Source: Aradus depressus (taxonomy: Eukaryota; Arthropoda; Insecta; Hemiptera; Aradidae). Taken from it: a stretch of 64,000 nt of DNA. Below are positions 22,731 through 33,478 of this stretch, piece by piece. The position numbers were made by a program, and so were the translations under genes. The stretch lies in NCBI GenBank assembly GCA_963662175.1, contig OY759218.1, positions 24,636,051 to 24,700,050 on the forward strand, written 5' to 3'. Numbering within the stretch: the first letter of the stretch is position 1; every line of letters starts with the position of its first letter. Under the pieces are notes generated by a model. That model saw nothing but the letters and a program-made list of their open reading frames with translations, ran no database searches and was not told the origin of the DNA.

Positions 22731-23074
22731 ATTTTAAACAAATATTGCAAACTAGTAAGACTATCACCAGTGGCTAAAAACCGTAATGTTAAAGCGAGCT
22801 TATCCTCAACCGATATAGCCTTTCGGAACGTAGTGTCCTTTTTTTGAATAGACGGTACTACCAAGTTCAAAAGATTTTCGAAGTTTGAGGAAGACATTCG
22901 CAAAAAATTTCTGTAGTGTCCGCTTAATTCTTGAGATCTTAGGTTCACTAGTAAGTCATTTTTAGCTCTCTCTTCATAAAATTTTGCTCGTCAAAAACGA
23001 GGAGGTCTTCTATAATCTTCTATCAAATAATGAAGAAAAATGTAGGCTGCACCTGCCACTAACTCGGACGACAT
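22731..23074 (-). pseudogene. Truncated Harbinger transposase with a nonsense codon
   Basis: The minus strand starts MSSELVAGAAYIFLHYLIED, then YRRPPRF and a TGA where the family usually has Trp. It continues [19 protein letters not shown] and [20 protein letters not shown] before ending at the internal deletion. The whole DDE nuclease is missing. The homologous helices are also visible in the intact-looking gene at 59.2 kb. Confidence 0.85.
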
Positions 23075-23207
23075 GTTGTTCCTTCAACGATCACGCGAAC
23101 ACTGTGGAGCACGTGAAGAGCGGCCGTGTTCGTGCACCCCGTCTACATAGACAGGGTTACAGGAGCGTGGAACACCGTTGGTTCGCGAACATAGTGGATA
23201 CCCAGCT

Positions 23208-23335
23208 TAAGACAAAAATTGATTTTAGGCCAAATGGGTCGATTGGTTTTGAAGGGAGAACGAAAAATTAATTTATTAATTCGTGCTGGGGAAGTACATT
23301 GCCTGCATATTGGACATAAAATTTAGAAAAAAATA
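23208..23335. repeat. Abundant repeat copy, right part after Harbinger
   Basis: It begins TAAGACAAAAATTGATTTTA and continues GGGTCGATTGGTTTTGAAGG to the GCTGGGGAAGTACATTGCC end. Joined to 22299 minus one TAA it restores the family consensus. Confidence 0.8.
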
Positions 23336-23389
23336 TATAAATACAAATTTCAAATTAGTCGGTTCTCACAATTTCACTTTTTTATTTTT

Positions 23390-23930
23390 ACCCCCACAGA
23401 GGAAGAATGAGTGACTCAAGATTTTTCATGTGATTTACCCCAAATAAAAAGTGAACTGGAGATCTTTTGGAGAAGACATGGAGAGAGATAACCAGATGCA
23501 GCAGTCGACGATGTACCTGGGTGAGGGTTCCAAATGATGGGATCCTGAACCTCAAAAAGAGTGATCTCCGCCAACTCACAGGAGTCCTCATAGGACACGG
23601 TCTGTTCAATAGACATTGTAAGAGTTAAGGACAGTCCCACCTGTGACAGATGTGGAGAAGAAGACGAGAAAGCATCTTTCTTCCTGGGTAGGCACCCAGG
23701 ATACGCTCGGACATATTTACGGAGATTTTGAAAGACTGCACCACGGCAGTGTTAGATTCACTAAGGATACTGGGAGACTAGATCCTTCATGAAGGACTGG
23801 ACTTGGTATCTTCAGAAAGTACGACTAGATAACAAGGTAAAGCGGAAGCCCAGCGCTTCCAAGGGACAGATAAGAGATTTGGATCCTTAGGTCCCTAGTT
23901 GCACACACTAGCCCTCCCAGTATATATGAG
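23390..23930 (+). pseudogene. Non-LTR retrotransposon ORF2 C-terminal remnant
   Basis: Plus-strand frames read LNLKKSDLRQLTGVLIGHG, then, after a frame change, SPTCDRCGEEDEKASFFLG. This is the LTGH...CxxC...E arrangement at the end of R1/Jockey-type ORF2. It has several breaks and no start. Confidence 0.6.
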
Positions 23931-25357
23931 GCTATCAATGCAAGAGTGGCCTAACCCACCAAATCCAAATAATTCCACAATAAATATTTTGGTGCCTGCA
24001 GTGCATTCTGGTGACATTTAATGTGGTTACATGATTGATTTAAAAATTATCCAATATATAGCAGTATCTTGGCCTATTCGTAAAGCGCGGAAATCAATCA
24101 AGTAAAATGCAAGACTGGCCTAAGCCACATCTGGAATAAATAGAAAATGTCAAAAAAAAAAAGCCTTTTGTCGTGATTCCTATGAAGGCAGAAGATATTT
24201 TCTCTATGAAAACTTTGGAAAACAACATAACAAGAAGGACAATATCCATATATAAACAAAAGTGAAGGTGGCTAAAATACAATGGCTTTGTTTTGAGAGC
24301 GCGGAGCCATTTCGAATGAAGAGACCCTCGAATTTATTGTGTTGGATTTAAAAGAAAGAACCACTGAGACTATTACATCCTTGAACATTCTGTACCCTAA
24401 TGGAAATGCGGTGTCGAGAAGAAAAAATATCTCATCCAGCTTCTTTCCTACATCCCTTCCATTCATCACGAGTTTTACAAGACATTGAACACAACAGGAG
24501 GAGCTACCAATGACATAATTGCACGGGCGTAGCCAGGGGGGGCAGGGGGGGCGCGTGCCCCCCCTCTGGCTAGAGCAAAATACCAAGATACAAATTAAAT
24601 AAACTAAAAAAATAGTTTTTATTAAAAATGGATTGTTTGCAAGTTACCAATAGGATCTTAAAATTTCCTGTGGTCTGATTCCTAAATCAATCCTAATGCA
24701 CGCTATTGGATGTGAGTCATTTAATTCTAAAAGCACAGAAACCACAGCGTGCATTTGCTGCTGCTGCGCTTTGCATTTTTGCTGCTCATGTTAAGTCAGC
24801 TTAGGTATTACAGTCAGTGGTTACCTCAGGGGGAGCTTCTTGGGATCCGAGTCTCCAAAATTAATAACAAAAAGTCTGTAGCGCTAACCACGGAAACTGC
24901 GGACTGTGCCCCCGGGAGTCTATACCCCCCACCCTCGTAGCCTAACTTTGCCCCCCCCCCCCCCCCTGCTCAAAATCCTGGCTACGCCCCTGCATATGTG
25001 TCGATGAAGATGACGACGACGAGTTTTAATTCATTTTGATAATCTTGCTTATATTTTAACCATGTGTATTTTAATAATTATTGTCGTTGTTTAATTTGTT
25101 GATTAATGTTTTATTAATATGAGTTAATTTCATTTTAAAAAATGTAGCTAATAGTTTTTAATGAACTTTTTTTATTATAATACATTTATATTATTTTTTA
25201 AATGAGAGAGAGGAGAAAAAATTCCGTCCGAAACCTTGCCAGTTCGTCATGAGGTTAGCGGCCTAACCTGCATTTAGTAGTCAAATATGTAGTTCGGTCA
25301 GTAAATTGGACATGCCAGAGGATTAGGCCACTCTTGCACTGATAGCTTTATATATAG
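23925..25357. mobile_element. Possible inverted-repeat element, GCAAGAGTGGCCTAA ends
   Basis: CTATCAATGCAAGAGTGGCC at about 23928 is inverted at about 25320-25352 (GGCCACTCTTGCACTGATAG), and a third related end, GCAAGACTGGCCTAAGCC, is at about 24107. The interior holds an hAT-like insertion and an unrecognised minus-strand open stretch (about 24272-24520). The boundary is tentative. Confidence 0.4.
24522..24992. mobile_element. hAT-like non-autonomous element
   Basis: The ends CACGGGCGTAGCCAGG and the reverse complement CAGGGGCGTAGCCAGG are flanked by imperfect 8-bp duplications, CATAATTG and CATATGTG. It is 471 bp and carries a 16-C run next to its right end. There is no transposase. Confidence 0.7.
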
Positions 25358-25359
25358 CT

Positions 25360-26519
25360 CAAGTAGTGTGGTCTCTATTGAGCCAGATAGATACTGACAA
25401 AGGATGAGGTCTGATAAATAAAATAAAAAATATAGCTCTCAAGTTTAAAATTTCAATTCCGGGGGGATTTACTTATTATTTTTTACGAGATGTTAGTAAA
25501 AATATCGAGAATTGCATATCTGCCGCGCCTAATCCAAAACACGATATAATAATGTCAACATCAGTTCCAAGATAGTGGTTAGTAGATACATATATCAGAA
25601 CCTCACAAGAATACATTACTAGCAGATAATGTACATATCCATCTCTGATAGGGTAGCTTATATTAGCTGCCCATCAACAATCAGTATTACTCAGAGCTAT
25701 TAAGAAAAAAGCGGCAGAAAAACTTTTTGAAAGTTCATGCAGTGAGTAGATTTCCGTAGTAATACGTAGACAACACCGAGTAACACAGCTACGACCGCCC
25801 GAAAACAACCTAAATGCAATTTCTTCTCTACTTAGGGATATGCCTGCTTTTAAAAAAAATACTACTAGACTTGCAGCTTTTGAGTACAAGATAAAAATGG
25901 TATTTGCCTATATTGATAATTCCGATTTTTTCTATCACAATTAACGAAGTTCACTTCTCACAACTTTTATTCCAACAATTTTTTTGATTACTTGAGTACT
26001 TACCAGCATAACAATAATGCACGTTATTTTCTGGTAAGTAGATTAATTATTATATACTTTTCGTAATTTATCATTTATTTGTGTTATTTTAGTTACAAGT
26101 TCTGCTCACTTGGACATAATTGAATTGAAAAAATGAGTCTAAAGGTGATGACCCAGTACCCATACTTAGCAAGGAGGTTGCTGCATTTAGACTAATTTTT
26201 ATGAATTCGAATATTCGAAAATTAATTTGGCACTGAATCTATAATAAAATAAATAAATTATAAGTTAGCCAACTTACCATCGACACTTAGAAATAGATTA
26301 CATTCGTTTTATTAAAGGTACGCCTGTAAACATTCAAGTTATCAGAAAATGTGACCATAACATGGTTTTTTATACCGACCAGGGTTTTACAGATCACTGT
26401 CCAAGTAGTCTCATTTTAAGACAGTTTTCGGAAACTTGAATGTACTTCGAATAAAATTATTTCATATAAAATGTACCTTTCAGTTTTCTCTATAACTTTT
26501 TATTTTTGATTAAATCATT
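25360..26519. other. Unassigned AT-rich stretch
   Basis: Apart from a short open reading frame on minus (25674-25889) with no resemblance I can name, I see no gene, RNA or repeat end here. Confidence 0.5.
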
Positions 26520-26830
26520 AATTTATTTTCGGAGAAACTCGGACAAATTGTGAAAAATTATAATAAATAAAAGAAACTTCGTTTTTTTTTTTAAATATTG
26601 CCTTTTTCACAAGAAGTGTATACGTAAATTATCAGTTTAATACACCATCGTGAGGTTTAGTTACAAACTAAGACAAGTTTGCTGAATGGGAACCATACAT
26701 AAAGGACATGAGGCAGGTAAGGCAGCGGTTGGGGGTTTGACTTTCAACTAGAAATTCCCCGTGTCTTTACAGTTAGCTACTTATTTGTTCAGAAATATTT
26801 TTTTCTCAAAATAACAGTTGTAAAACTAAA
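26520..26830 (+). repeat. Hammerhead-bearing repeat, degraded copy
   Basis: It has the blocks GAGAAACTCGGACAAATTGT, the poly-T region, CACCATCGTGAGGTTTAG and AAGACAAGTTTGCTGAATGG. The ribozyme-like segment is mutated. Confidence 0.6.
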
Positions 26831-26834
26831 AATA

Positions 26835-27176
26835 GGTTAGGTTTTGATTCATGCCCGGCCTTTAACTATGAGTTCATATCGCCTACTACCAGAGCGCTCT
26901 TTCGTCACTCAGGGGGACTTGAGCCCGACTCTACTTTGGGAGTCCTAAATTTTGCCTACCCTAAATTTTTATTCACTTAGGGCAGGGGTCTTTAACGAGT
27001 ACCTGACATCGTACATGGCTCGGGACCATCGCTTAGCGTCCCATCCGAAGGGACGGTGTGCTTAAGTTTATTTTACCTCCCAGTTAAAATAAACTAAGGG
27101 CCTCGGCCGGGTTTCGAACCCACGTTCTTGAGCTCAGAAGGTAAGCACGCATACCACTGAGCTACCGGCGCCCTCT
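26835..27176 (-). mobile_element. tRNA-derived SINE, family 1 (near complete)
   Basis: The minus-strand head GAGGGCGCCGGTAGCTCAG has a B-box GGGTTCGAAACCC and the full body to the GCCGGGCATGAATCA tail. Minor indels are present. Confidence 0.85.
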
Positions 27177-27410
27177 GAAACTAAAATTAAATATAAAACT
27201 ATTACATTCTGACAAGATAAACTAATTGATATGTGATATGCGTGAAATGGTCTTTGAAAATTTAAAACAATTACTACTGATAGCATGAGAACGTTTATAA
27301 AATTAAGATCAGAAGCTTTTCTTAACTTTAAAATAACTAAATGAATAACAATGAGGATGTAATTTGAAATTATAACAAAATAAAGAAAAAAATCAAATAG
27401 TGATAATATA

Positions 27411-27573
27411 TGGTTTGCGGGTTCGAATCCCGTCCGGGAGTGAGTTTTATTTCGTAGATAGAACTCCCTCCCGGGGCCATGGATGTTTTAAATAATTATA
27501 TATAACACATTGACATGGCTAATATGCACCGTACATAAAGCCAAAAAAGAAAAAAAAAAAAAAAAAAAAAAAA
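27411..27573 (+). mobile_element. SINE family 2, 5'-truncated
   Basis: It starts at the B box (GGTTCGAATCCCGTCC) and runs through TTTATTTCGTAGATAGAACT and the GGCCATGGATG segment to a long A-rich tail. The A-box half of the tRNA-like head is missing. Confidence 0.8.
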
Positions 27574-27744
27574 TATATTGACTACGATTGATGGTATATG
27601 TAATAAATGTAACCATGACACTAAATATATATGTGGAAATAGAATTGGTTCTAAGTTGTTAACAAAGAGGAGTAGTTAAAATAAATTTGGTAAATCATAC
27701 AAATGTTATTTACAGTGTTATATGTACATATGTGTATGATTCGC

Positions 27745-27860
27745 ATTCAGGAAACCTGACGATGGTGTAGTGCCGAAACCTGTAGTTTATTTATAAATTT
27801 GTAGTAGAATAGGCAATATTTCAAAAAAACGAAGTTTGTTTTCTTTAGATATTATGTATA
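27745..27860 (+). repeat. Hammerhead-bearing repeat, reverse-orientation copy
   Basis: It contains GAAACCTGACGATGGTGTAG, TGCCGAAACC and the AATAGGCAATATTTCAAAAA end, i.e. the complement of the copies at 0.9, 26.6 and 32.8 kb. Confidence 0.65.
27751..27790 (+). ncRNA. Hammerhead-ribozyme-like motif
   Basis: The order is GAAAC, CTGACGA, T, GG..CC hairpin (weak), GAAA, CCTGTA, GTTTAT. AAAC before the core can pair with GTTT after TA, giving a short stem I, with TA as the possible cleavage site. Stem III would be very short. Activity is not demonstrated. Confidence 0.42.
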
Positions 27861-28061
27861 TTTTAGCTGAGTGCGTTTTAATCACAAAAACGCTTGGCCA
27901 GGCCGCTCTTTTTGCGATGTAGAATCACCACACCAAGTTTTAGCCAAATCCAGAAAAACATCGGTGTGTCACCTGGTTAGTTATTCAATAACTTCTAAAA
28001 TATTACCATCAACTTAAGGCAACTCTTCACAGTTTAGAAGATGTGAAGTTTTACTTCCACA

Positions 28062-28240
28062 GCTATACGAAGTATAGGGGAAGTTATGTATGGTCAAAAA
28101 TTCGATGTTGCGTTTTCACCTGAATTTCAAGTTATCCGACCTACTGATTCCACAAATGAAAAAAAAAAAAAAATGTCTGTGTGTCTGATAACACTCCCGA
28201 TAGAATGAATGTATAGGTACGAAATTTTATATCGTGGCAC
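28062..28240. repeat. Abundant repeat copy (terminal part)
   Basis: It starts CTATACGAAGTATAGGGGAA, continues to CGATGTTGCGTTTTCACC, and has the GAATGAATGTATAGGTACGA module. Confidence 0.75.
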
Positions 28241-28504
28241 TGATGTCTTTCCAGTGTTCAATGGAACAAGTTGACCTTTTCTGAACAATATGCACTATTA
28301 TTGTGTAAATTTGCAGAACAAAAACCTAGCTCCGTCCATGCTACCTGGCCTGGGTGCAACACCTTACTTCAACCTATACCTGAATTTATTCTCTAAATAT
28401 CGTGTGACCCTGGACAAAAAAAAGTCGTCGGTGAACCGACGCATGTAAGCACAAATTAAGTAAAATCGACCGTTTTGGATAAAAAAAAAAACAGTTGGAT
28501 GACT

Positions 28505-29130
28505 TATGGGATTTTGAAATTAAATATAAAATATCATGTCGATACATTCATTACATCGACAGTTATTGGGGTTATTGAGTTGAGCCCCACCTCTGTTCCC
28601 ACTCTTGCCTTCGGTTGATTCCTCGAAAAATTAATTAGTAGTTGCCGTATGGGTTTTGAATCAACAAATTGGGCTAAAAATTAACATTTGATTTGCATGT
28701 TGCTTCAGATCTCTCTTACTAAATTTTGTGTCGGTACATTCATTACATCGAAAAAACTAATGTTTTTTTTTTTAATATTTTCTATTTCACAAGATTTTTC
28801 TTAAACTTCTCTAGGATGCTAAAATGTTGATTTTTCCCAGAGTTGTCTTCTGTTTTCCTCCTTGACAATATTTAGGGACACTTTTTCGTCTCTTCTTCTG
28901 GTCACTATGAACCAATATTTCACAAAATATATTATGACAATACATTCATTATAACGGCAGTTATTAGAGTTTTGTGTTTAGCCTTCTCCCCAATCCCTTT
29001 GACCGATTAGACTGTTTTTTATTTTTTATTTTTGTAATCAGAGTGTCGGAAAATATGAAATTCTGGTGAAAACTAAACATCGAATTTCCGACCGATTACA
29101 TAACTTCCCCTATATAGCTGAGAAAGTAAA
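28505..29130. repeat. Abundant repeat, tandem modules
   Basis: Several inverted-orientation modules occur: TGTCGATACATTCATTACAT, then ATTACATCGAAAAAAC and CATTATAACGGCAGTTATTA. It ends ACCGATTACATAACTTCCCC and AGCTGAGAAAGTAAA. The stretch 28790-28930 in between is unassigned. Confidence 0.7.
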
Positions 29131-29229
29131 AATGTATACATTAACTACCTACCGGTTTTGGCATTAAACCATCATCAGCTTTAGTTATAGTAAAATAAAA
29201 CCCAATCCCTTATGTCCGTTTGGGAACAA

Positions 29230-29600
29230 AAGGACTGATATATAACGCAATACTTAAGCCTATGTGAACTTATGGGTTTGAACTATGGGATTCTACCTAA
29301 GCCGAAAGCTTCCAATCTTCAGCGCATTCAATCTCTTAAATCCAAAATCTATCGTACAATAGCCAATGCTCCTTATTACATACATCTCCATCATACCTTC
29401 ACACTGATTTCAATATTCCCTTTGTCACCTAGTTAGCTAAATCCAGGTACAAACAATTATTATCCTCCTTTAGTATCCATGTTAATCCTCTAGTCTGTGC
29501 CTTCTGCCACACTCACCGAACGACGCCTTAAATGCCAATGACCTAGTGACCTTCTCAGATCAGGCAGTGACAGTGGTCATCATAAATGAGTGCAAATCAG
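29230..29600 (+). pseudogene. Jockey-like ORF2 C-terminal fragment
   Basis: The plus frame reads KASNLQRIQSLKSKIYRTIA, then NAPYYIHL, the same segment as the fragments at 42.3 and 46.1 kb. Frameshifts break it before and after. Confidence 0.65.
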
Positions 29601-30210
29601 TGGTTAGAGAGTGTCATCACAGAATGATTTAGCCATTTTTTCTCCCTTAGCCCATTTGCTTGTTGTGTATGTTCATTATACAGATGTAAATATCTCATGT
29701 AAAGTAAATTAGACCTCTTAATCTTGATTGAGATTTTTCACTAATTTACGGTAAAGAGAGGCGGTGAACTATGACGTGGAACCTTGTTTCTACCTAAGAT
29801 AGTTTTCGAGAAATGTCCCAGATGCACTAGTTTCCACCCTGTATATGGAGAACGTCACGTCTAAATGGTAGGTAGGATGATGGTATAAACAAGCGTAGCA
29901 GTTGGTTGCGCAACCTGCCCTCCCGGGCTCCTGGAGGTAGCCTTGGACACAGCCATCCCTCCTCACCTCACCTTCCCTCTCTCCCCTCCGATTAAACCTG
30001 GTTTTTTTTTTTGTTGTTTTTGTTAGAAACCAAGGAAGTTACTTATAATAAAACTAGAAGACTCCGCCCCTGTGGCCTTTTAACGCCGGGTCTCTGTACC
30101 CTGGTCCTCCGACTAGTTTTGCTCGCATTTTTCACTGTAATCTATTGAGAGTGCATTGGCATAACTAGGTGGGGGAGTCCAGGCCCTCTCAGATTGCTCA
30201 TACCTCCCAC

Positions 30211-31060
30211 AGTTAGTTATTGTGAATCATGCCCGGGCTTTAACTCAGGGCCCCCACATTATTCCCTGGGCCCCGTTGCTAAAAGTCATGATGGGCCCCC
30301 CTCTTACTACCAAAAAAAGAAATGTTGGCCTTTTTTTACAATATACATTTTTTAACCTTTATTACAATTATTTTTCATCAAACACACATTTAAACTAGTT
30401 TTAAGAGTTTAGACAGTGTTTAGATTGTCATCGTAAATTTATTTTAAATACAGGTAAATACATAATTGAACAAATTAATTCTTAAATATTTTTGTTTGTT
30501 TAATTTTAATATTCACACAGATAAAATAATAACTGTCGTAGGAAATTGGTGTTACATTATAAACCAAATGCATGAAAGCTACATTTTTCTGGCTTTGATC
30601 ATTGAATGTTCTACTTTTTCATTTTTTCCCCGTCCTTGCGGGCCCCGTTGCCGTAGCAACAGTAGCACCGGGCATGTGGGGGCCCTGCTTTAACTACGAG
30701 CTCATATCATCTACCTGAGCGCTTTTTCGTCACTCTGGTGGACATGGGCCCGACTCTGCCATGGGAGTCCATTAATTCACCTAGTCTTTAACAGGATTGG
30801 GACCATCGCTTCGTACCAAAAATTTATGTATAGTGGATTCGCGAGTCCTAAATTTTGTCTACCCAGGTTTATTCACCTAGAGTGGGGTCTTTAACAAGTA
30901 TCTGATATCGTACAGGCTTGGGACCATCACGTCCCATCCGAAGGACGGCGTGATCAAGGTTTTTTCACCTCCCAGATAAGAACCTAAGGGCCTCGGCTGG
31001 GTTTTAAACCTACGATCTTGAGCTCAGTATGCAAGCACGCATGCCAGCGCCCACAAACCC
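30211..31060 (-). mobile_element. SINE family 1, split by an hAT-like insertion
   Basis: The 3' end (AATCATGCCCGGGCTTTAAC) and the remainder (ACGAGCTCATATC onward to AGCTCAGTATGCAAGC) are separated by a 442-bp element. The right part is degenerate and includes a partial internal duplication near 30785-30850. Confidence 0.8.
30246..30687. mobile_element. hAT-like non-autonomous element inside a SINE
   Basis: The inverted ends CAGGGCCCCCACAT match at both sides. A perfect 8-bp duplication CTTTAACT (30238-30245, 30688-30695) is the hAT hallmark and matches the SINE consensus at that point. There is no transposase. Confidence 0.92.
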
Positions 31061-31129
31061 CACAGTAGAATTTTCCAAAATGTATCAAACAGCACCCAAA
31101 GTCCCAAAGATTGCCTTTTACTTTCCCAG

Positions 31130-31415
31130 CTAAACGAAGTATAATGGAAGTTATGTTATTTCTCAGAAATTCGATGTTCAGTTTTCACCGAAATTACATA
31201 TTTTCCGAACCCCTCAAAAATAAATTAAAATAACTCCTGATAGATTGAATGTATCGACACGAAATTTTATACATGTTACCAGAACCGTGTAAGAACGACA
31301 CCAATTGATGTTCAGCCAAGTCGGATAAAGGGAAGAGGAAAATTAGGGGGGAGGGGGGGGGCTTAACACAATAACTCTAGTAACTGCCGATGTATCGACA
31401 TGAAATTTTATATTT
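31130..31415. repeat. Abundant repeat copy
   Basis: It has the AACGAAGTATAATGGAAGTT end, GAATGTATCGACACGAAATT, and a G-rich segment (31345-31362) before CTTAACACAATAACTC. Confidence 0.8.
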
Positions 31416-32235
31416 AAATTTAAAGCCTGGATGCTCTTCCCCAGTGGTAACTCTTCACACCAGTTTCCGAACGTTACTGTCCACTCGGGGCTCTCCCATC
31501 CTCCTGCCTCTGGCTTGAAGAAATATATTGTTGAACAGATACCTTGATTATTTATTTATTTATGATTTTCTTTTTCTAATTGCAACACTTTTACGTTCAT
31601 CGCATATTTTATAATAGATAAACTGTTGTTTTACATCAAAGATAAAATCATGGGATCCAAACAATTCATTCATATTCTTGGACCATTTCGAAGTCTACAC
31701 CGGTTAACCGAATTATGTCACGCACTTTCAACATTTAAATGATCAAATTTAATGAAACTCAGAATGTAACTAGAGCCTATAAGAAAACGAACATTCATGA
31801 AAATAATTTCCAATTTACATACTCTGGTAGGAGAGGGATGGACTTCAATAGCGCCGATCCTCCCGTTGAAAAATGTTTGAGGGAGGCTTAAGCTGCCATG
31901 GGGTATTCCTTTCACCGAGTTAGCATTGAAACCTTTCTATAGAAGTTATGCTCCTCCAAGGTCCAACATACATATCCACTTTTCTTGTAGAAAACTTTGT
32001 GCAATTTGAATGAAACTTAGTAGTTGAGAATTGTTTTCCCTCTAAAAAATTTACCCTTTAGCATTTTCAAAAAGTTTATTTTAAAGGGTGGTTTAACTAA
32101 AACCTTATTTTTTCCAAAATCCCGAATTTCGGAATCTTCATACCTCCTATTCCCAATGATCGATTTACGTACTCTGTCTCTGAAGAGGAGGATGGATGTT
32201 AATAGCGTCGATTCATGGAATGTTATACCCCCGAT

Positions 32236-32259
32236 CCCCCCCCCCCCCCCCCCCCCCCC
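32236..32259. repeat. Poly(C) tract, 24 nt
   Basis: An uninterrupted C run directly beside an abundant-repeat fragment (ATAAAATTTCGTGTCGATA at about 32313). Confidence 0.95.
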
Positions 32260-32420
32260 AAGACAATTTGACAGAAAATATTTCCCGTTATTAAGGGTTT
32301 GTGGATATAAATATAAAATTTCGTGTCGATATAATCATTCTATCTGGAATTATCGTGTCCACAGATACATATTGGAACTGTTGCTCTACAGAAAGCAATT
32401 AATAATGCATGAAGGTTTAG

Positions 32421-32670
32421 AGGGCGCCGGTAGCTCAGAGGTAGCCGGTTTTTATCTGGAAAGTGAAAAACCCCTGAGCACACCGTCCTTTGAATGGTGT
32501 CGTTAAGCGATGGTTCCGAGTCTGTGTTATATCAGGTACTCGTTAAAGACCCTGGCGAAATTTAGAACTCTCATAGTAGAGTTGGGCTCATCTCCACAAG
32601 AGCAATGAATGAACGCTCTGGTAGTAGGCGATATGACCTCGTTGTTAAAGCCCGGGCATAATAACTAACA
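32421..32670 (+). mobile_element. SINE family 1, internally deleted
   Basis: The head GAGGGCGCCGGTAGCTCAG is followed by a deletion of the B-box region, then the body CACCGTCCTTTGAATGG to a GCCCGGGCATAATAA tail. Confidence 0.8.
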
Positions 32671-32709
32671 CGAAGGTCGGCACTCCGACAACAAAGCTAG
32701 CTACCTATT

Positions 32710-33000
32710 GACACCTTCTAAGTTGAGAAACACGGACATATTGTAAAAACTTGTGATGAATAAATACAACAAACTTCTTTTTTGGAATATTGTCTATTCC
32801 ACAAAAATGTTTGTACATACACTATTGGTTTCGACACTACACCATCGTCCGGTTTAGCTATAAACTAAGACAAGTGCTGAATGAGAACCGTTCTTATAGG
32901 TACATCATGTAGATAAGAAAGGGGTTGGGATCACAACCAGGAAGTCCCCATGGTTTTACAGTTCGGAATTAGTTTGTTCTGAAATATTTACATCTCTTTT
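32710..33000 (+). repeat. Hammerhead-bearing repeat copy
   Basis: CTTCTAAGTTGAGAAACACG, TATTGTCTATTCCACAAA, CACCATCGTCCGGTTTAG and AGACAAGTGCTGAATGAG occur in the usual order. On minus the core reads CGGACGA, so it is mutated; the GAAAC box is kept. Confidence 0.68.
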
Positions 33001-33350
33001 TTTCAATAACAATAGTAAAACTAAAATTATTAAATTCAAACAACACTAATTTTTGTTTGAGATGCGTGAAATAATGTTTGTAATGTATTAAACAAAATAA
33101 TTATTGATGGTATGAAAATATTAATATAACTAAAATCAAGTGAATAATAATAAAAAATGAAATTATAACAGAATAAAAAATATCAAATAAATATTGTTTA
33201 CGGTAAATTATATGGAATACAATAGCCACCAAATATATACTTCTGTGAAAACAGAACATCATTTCACGCATCGCGTTATATCGATGTGAGACTCTAGGCC
33301 CGATTATGTTAAATAGATGGATGGATCCGATGACGCGTTTTTCTATCATA

Positions 33351-33478
33351 TTATTGTGATTTATGCCCGGGCTTTAACTAAGAGGTCATATAACCTATTA
33401 TCAGAGCGCTCTTTCGTCGCTCTAGTGGACATGAGCCTGACTCAACTGTGGAAGTCCTAAATTTTGCCTAGCAGTGTT
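33351..33478 (-). mobile_element. SINE family 1, 3'-end fragment
   Basis: It has the TTTATGCCCGGGCTTTAACT, AGAGCGCTCTTTCGTCGC and TAAATTTTGCCTA blocks, truncated before the rest of the body. Confidence 0.78.

Larger units (their letters stand above)
22300..23207. mobile_element. Deleted PIF/Harbinger transposon
   Basis: 908 bp. Terminal repeats start AGCCGGGTATCCACTATGTT on the left and, reverse-complemented, AGCTGGGTATCCACTATGTT on the right, extending about 50 bp with some mismatches. The target duplication is TAA (22297-22299, 23208-23210), the 3-bp type typical of Harbinger. It carries the start of a MADF-type gene on plus and the start of a transposase gene on minus, meeting at about 22730, where a large internal deletion removed both 3' parts. 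Confidence 0.93.
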
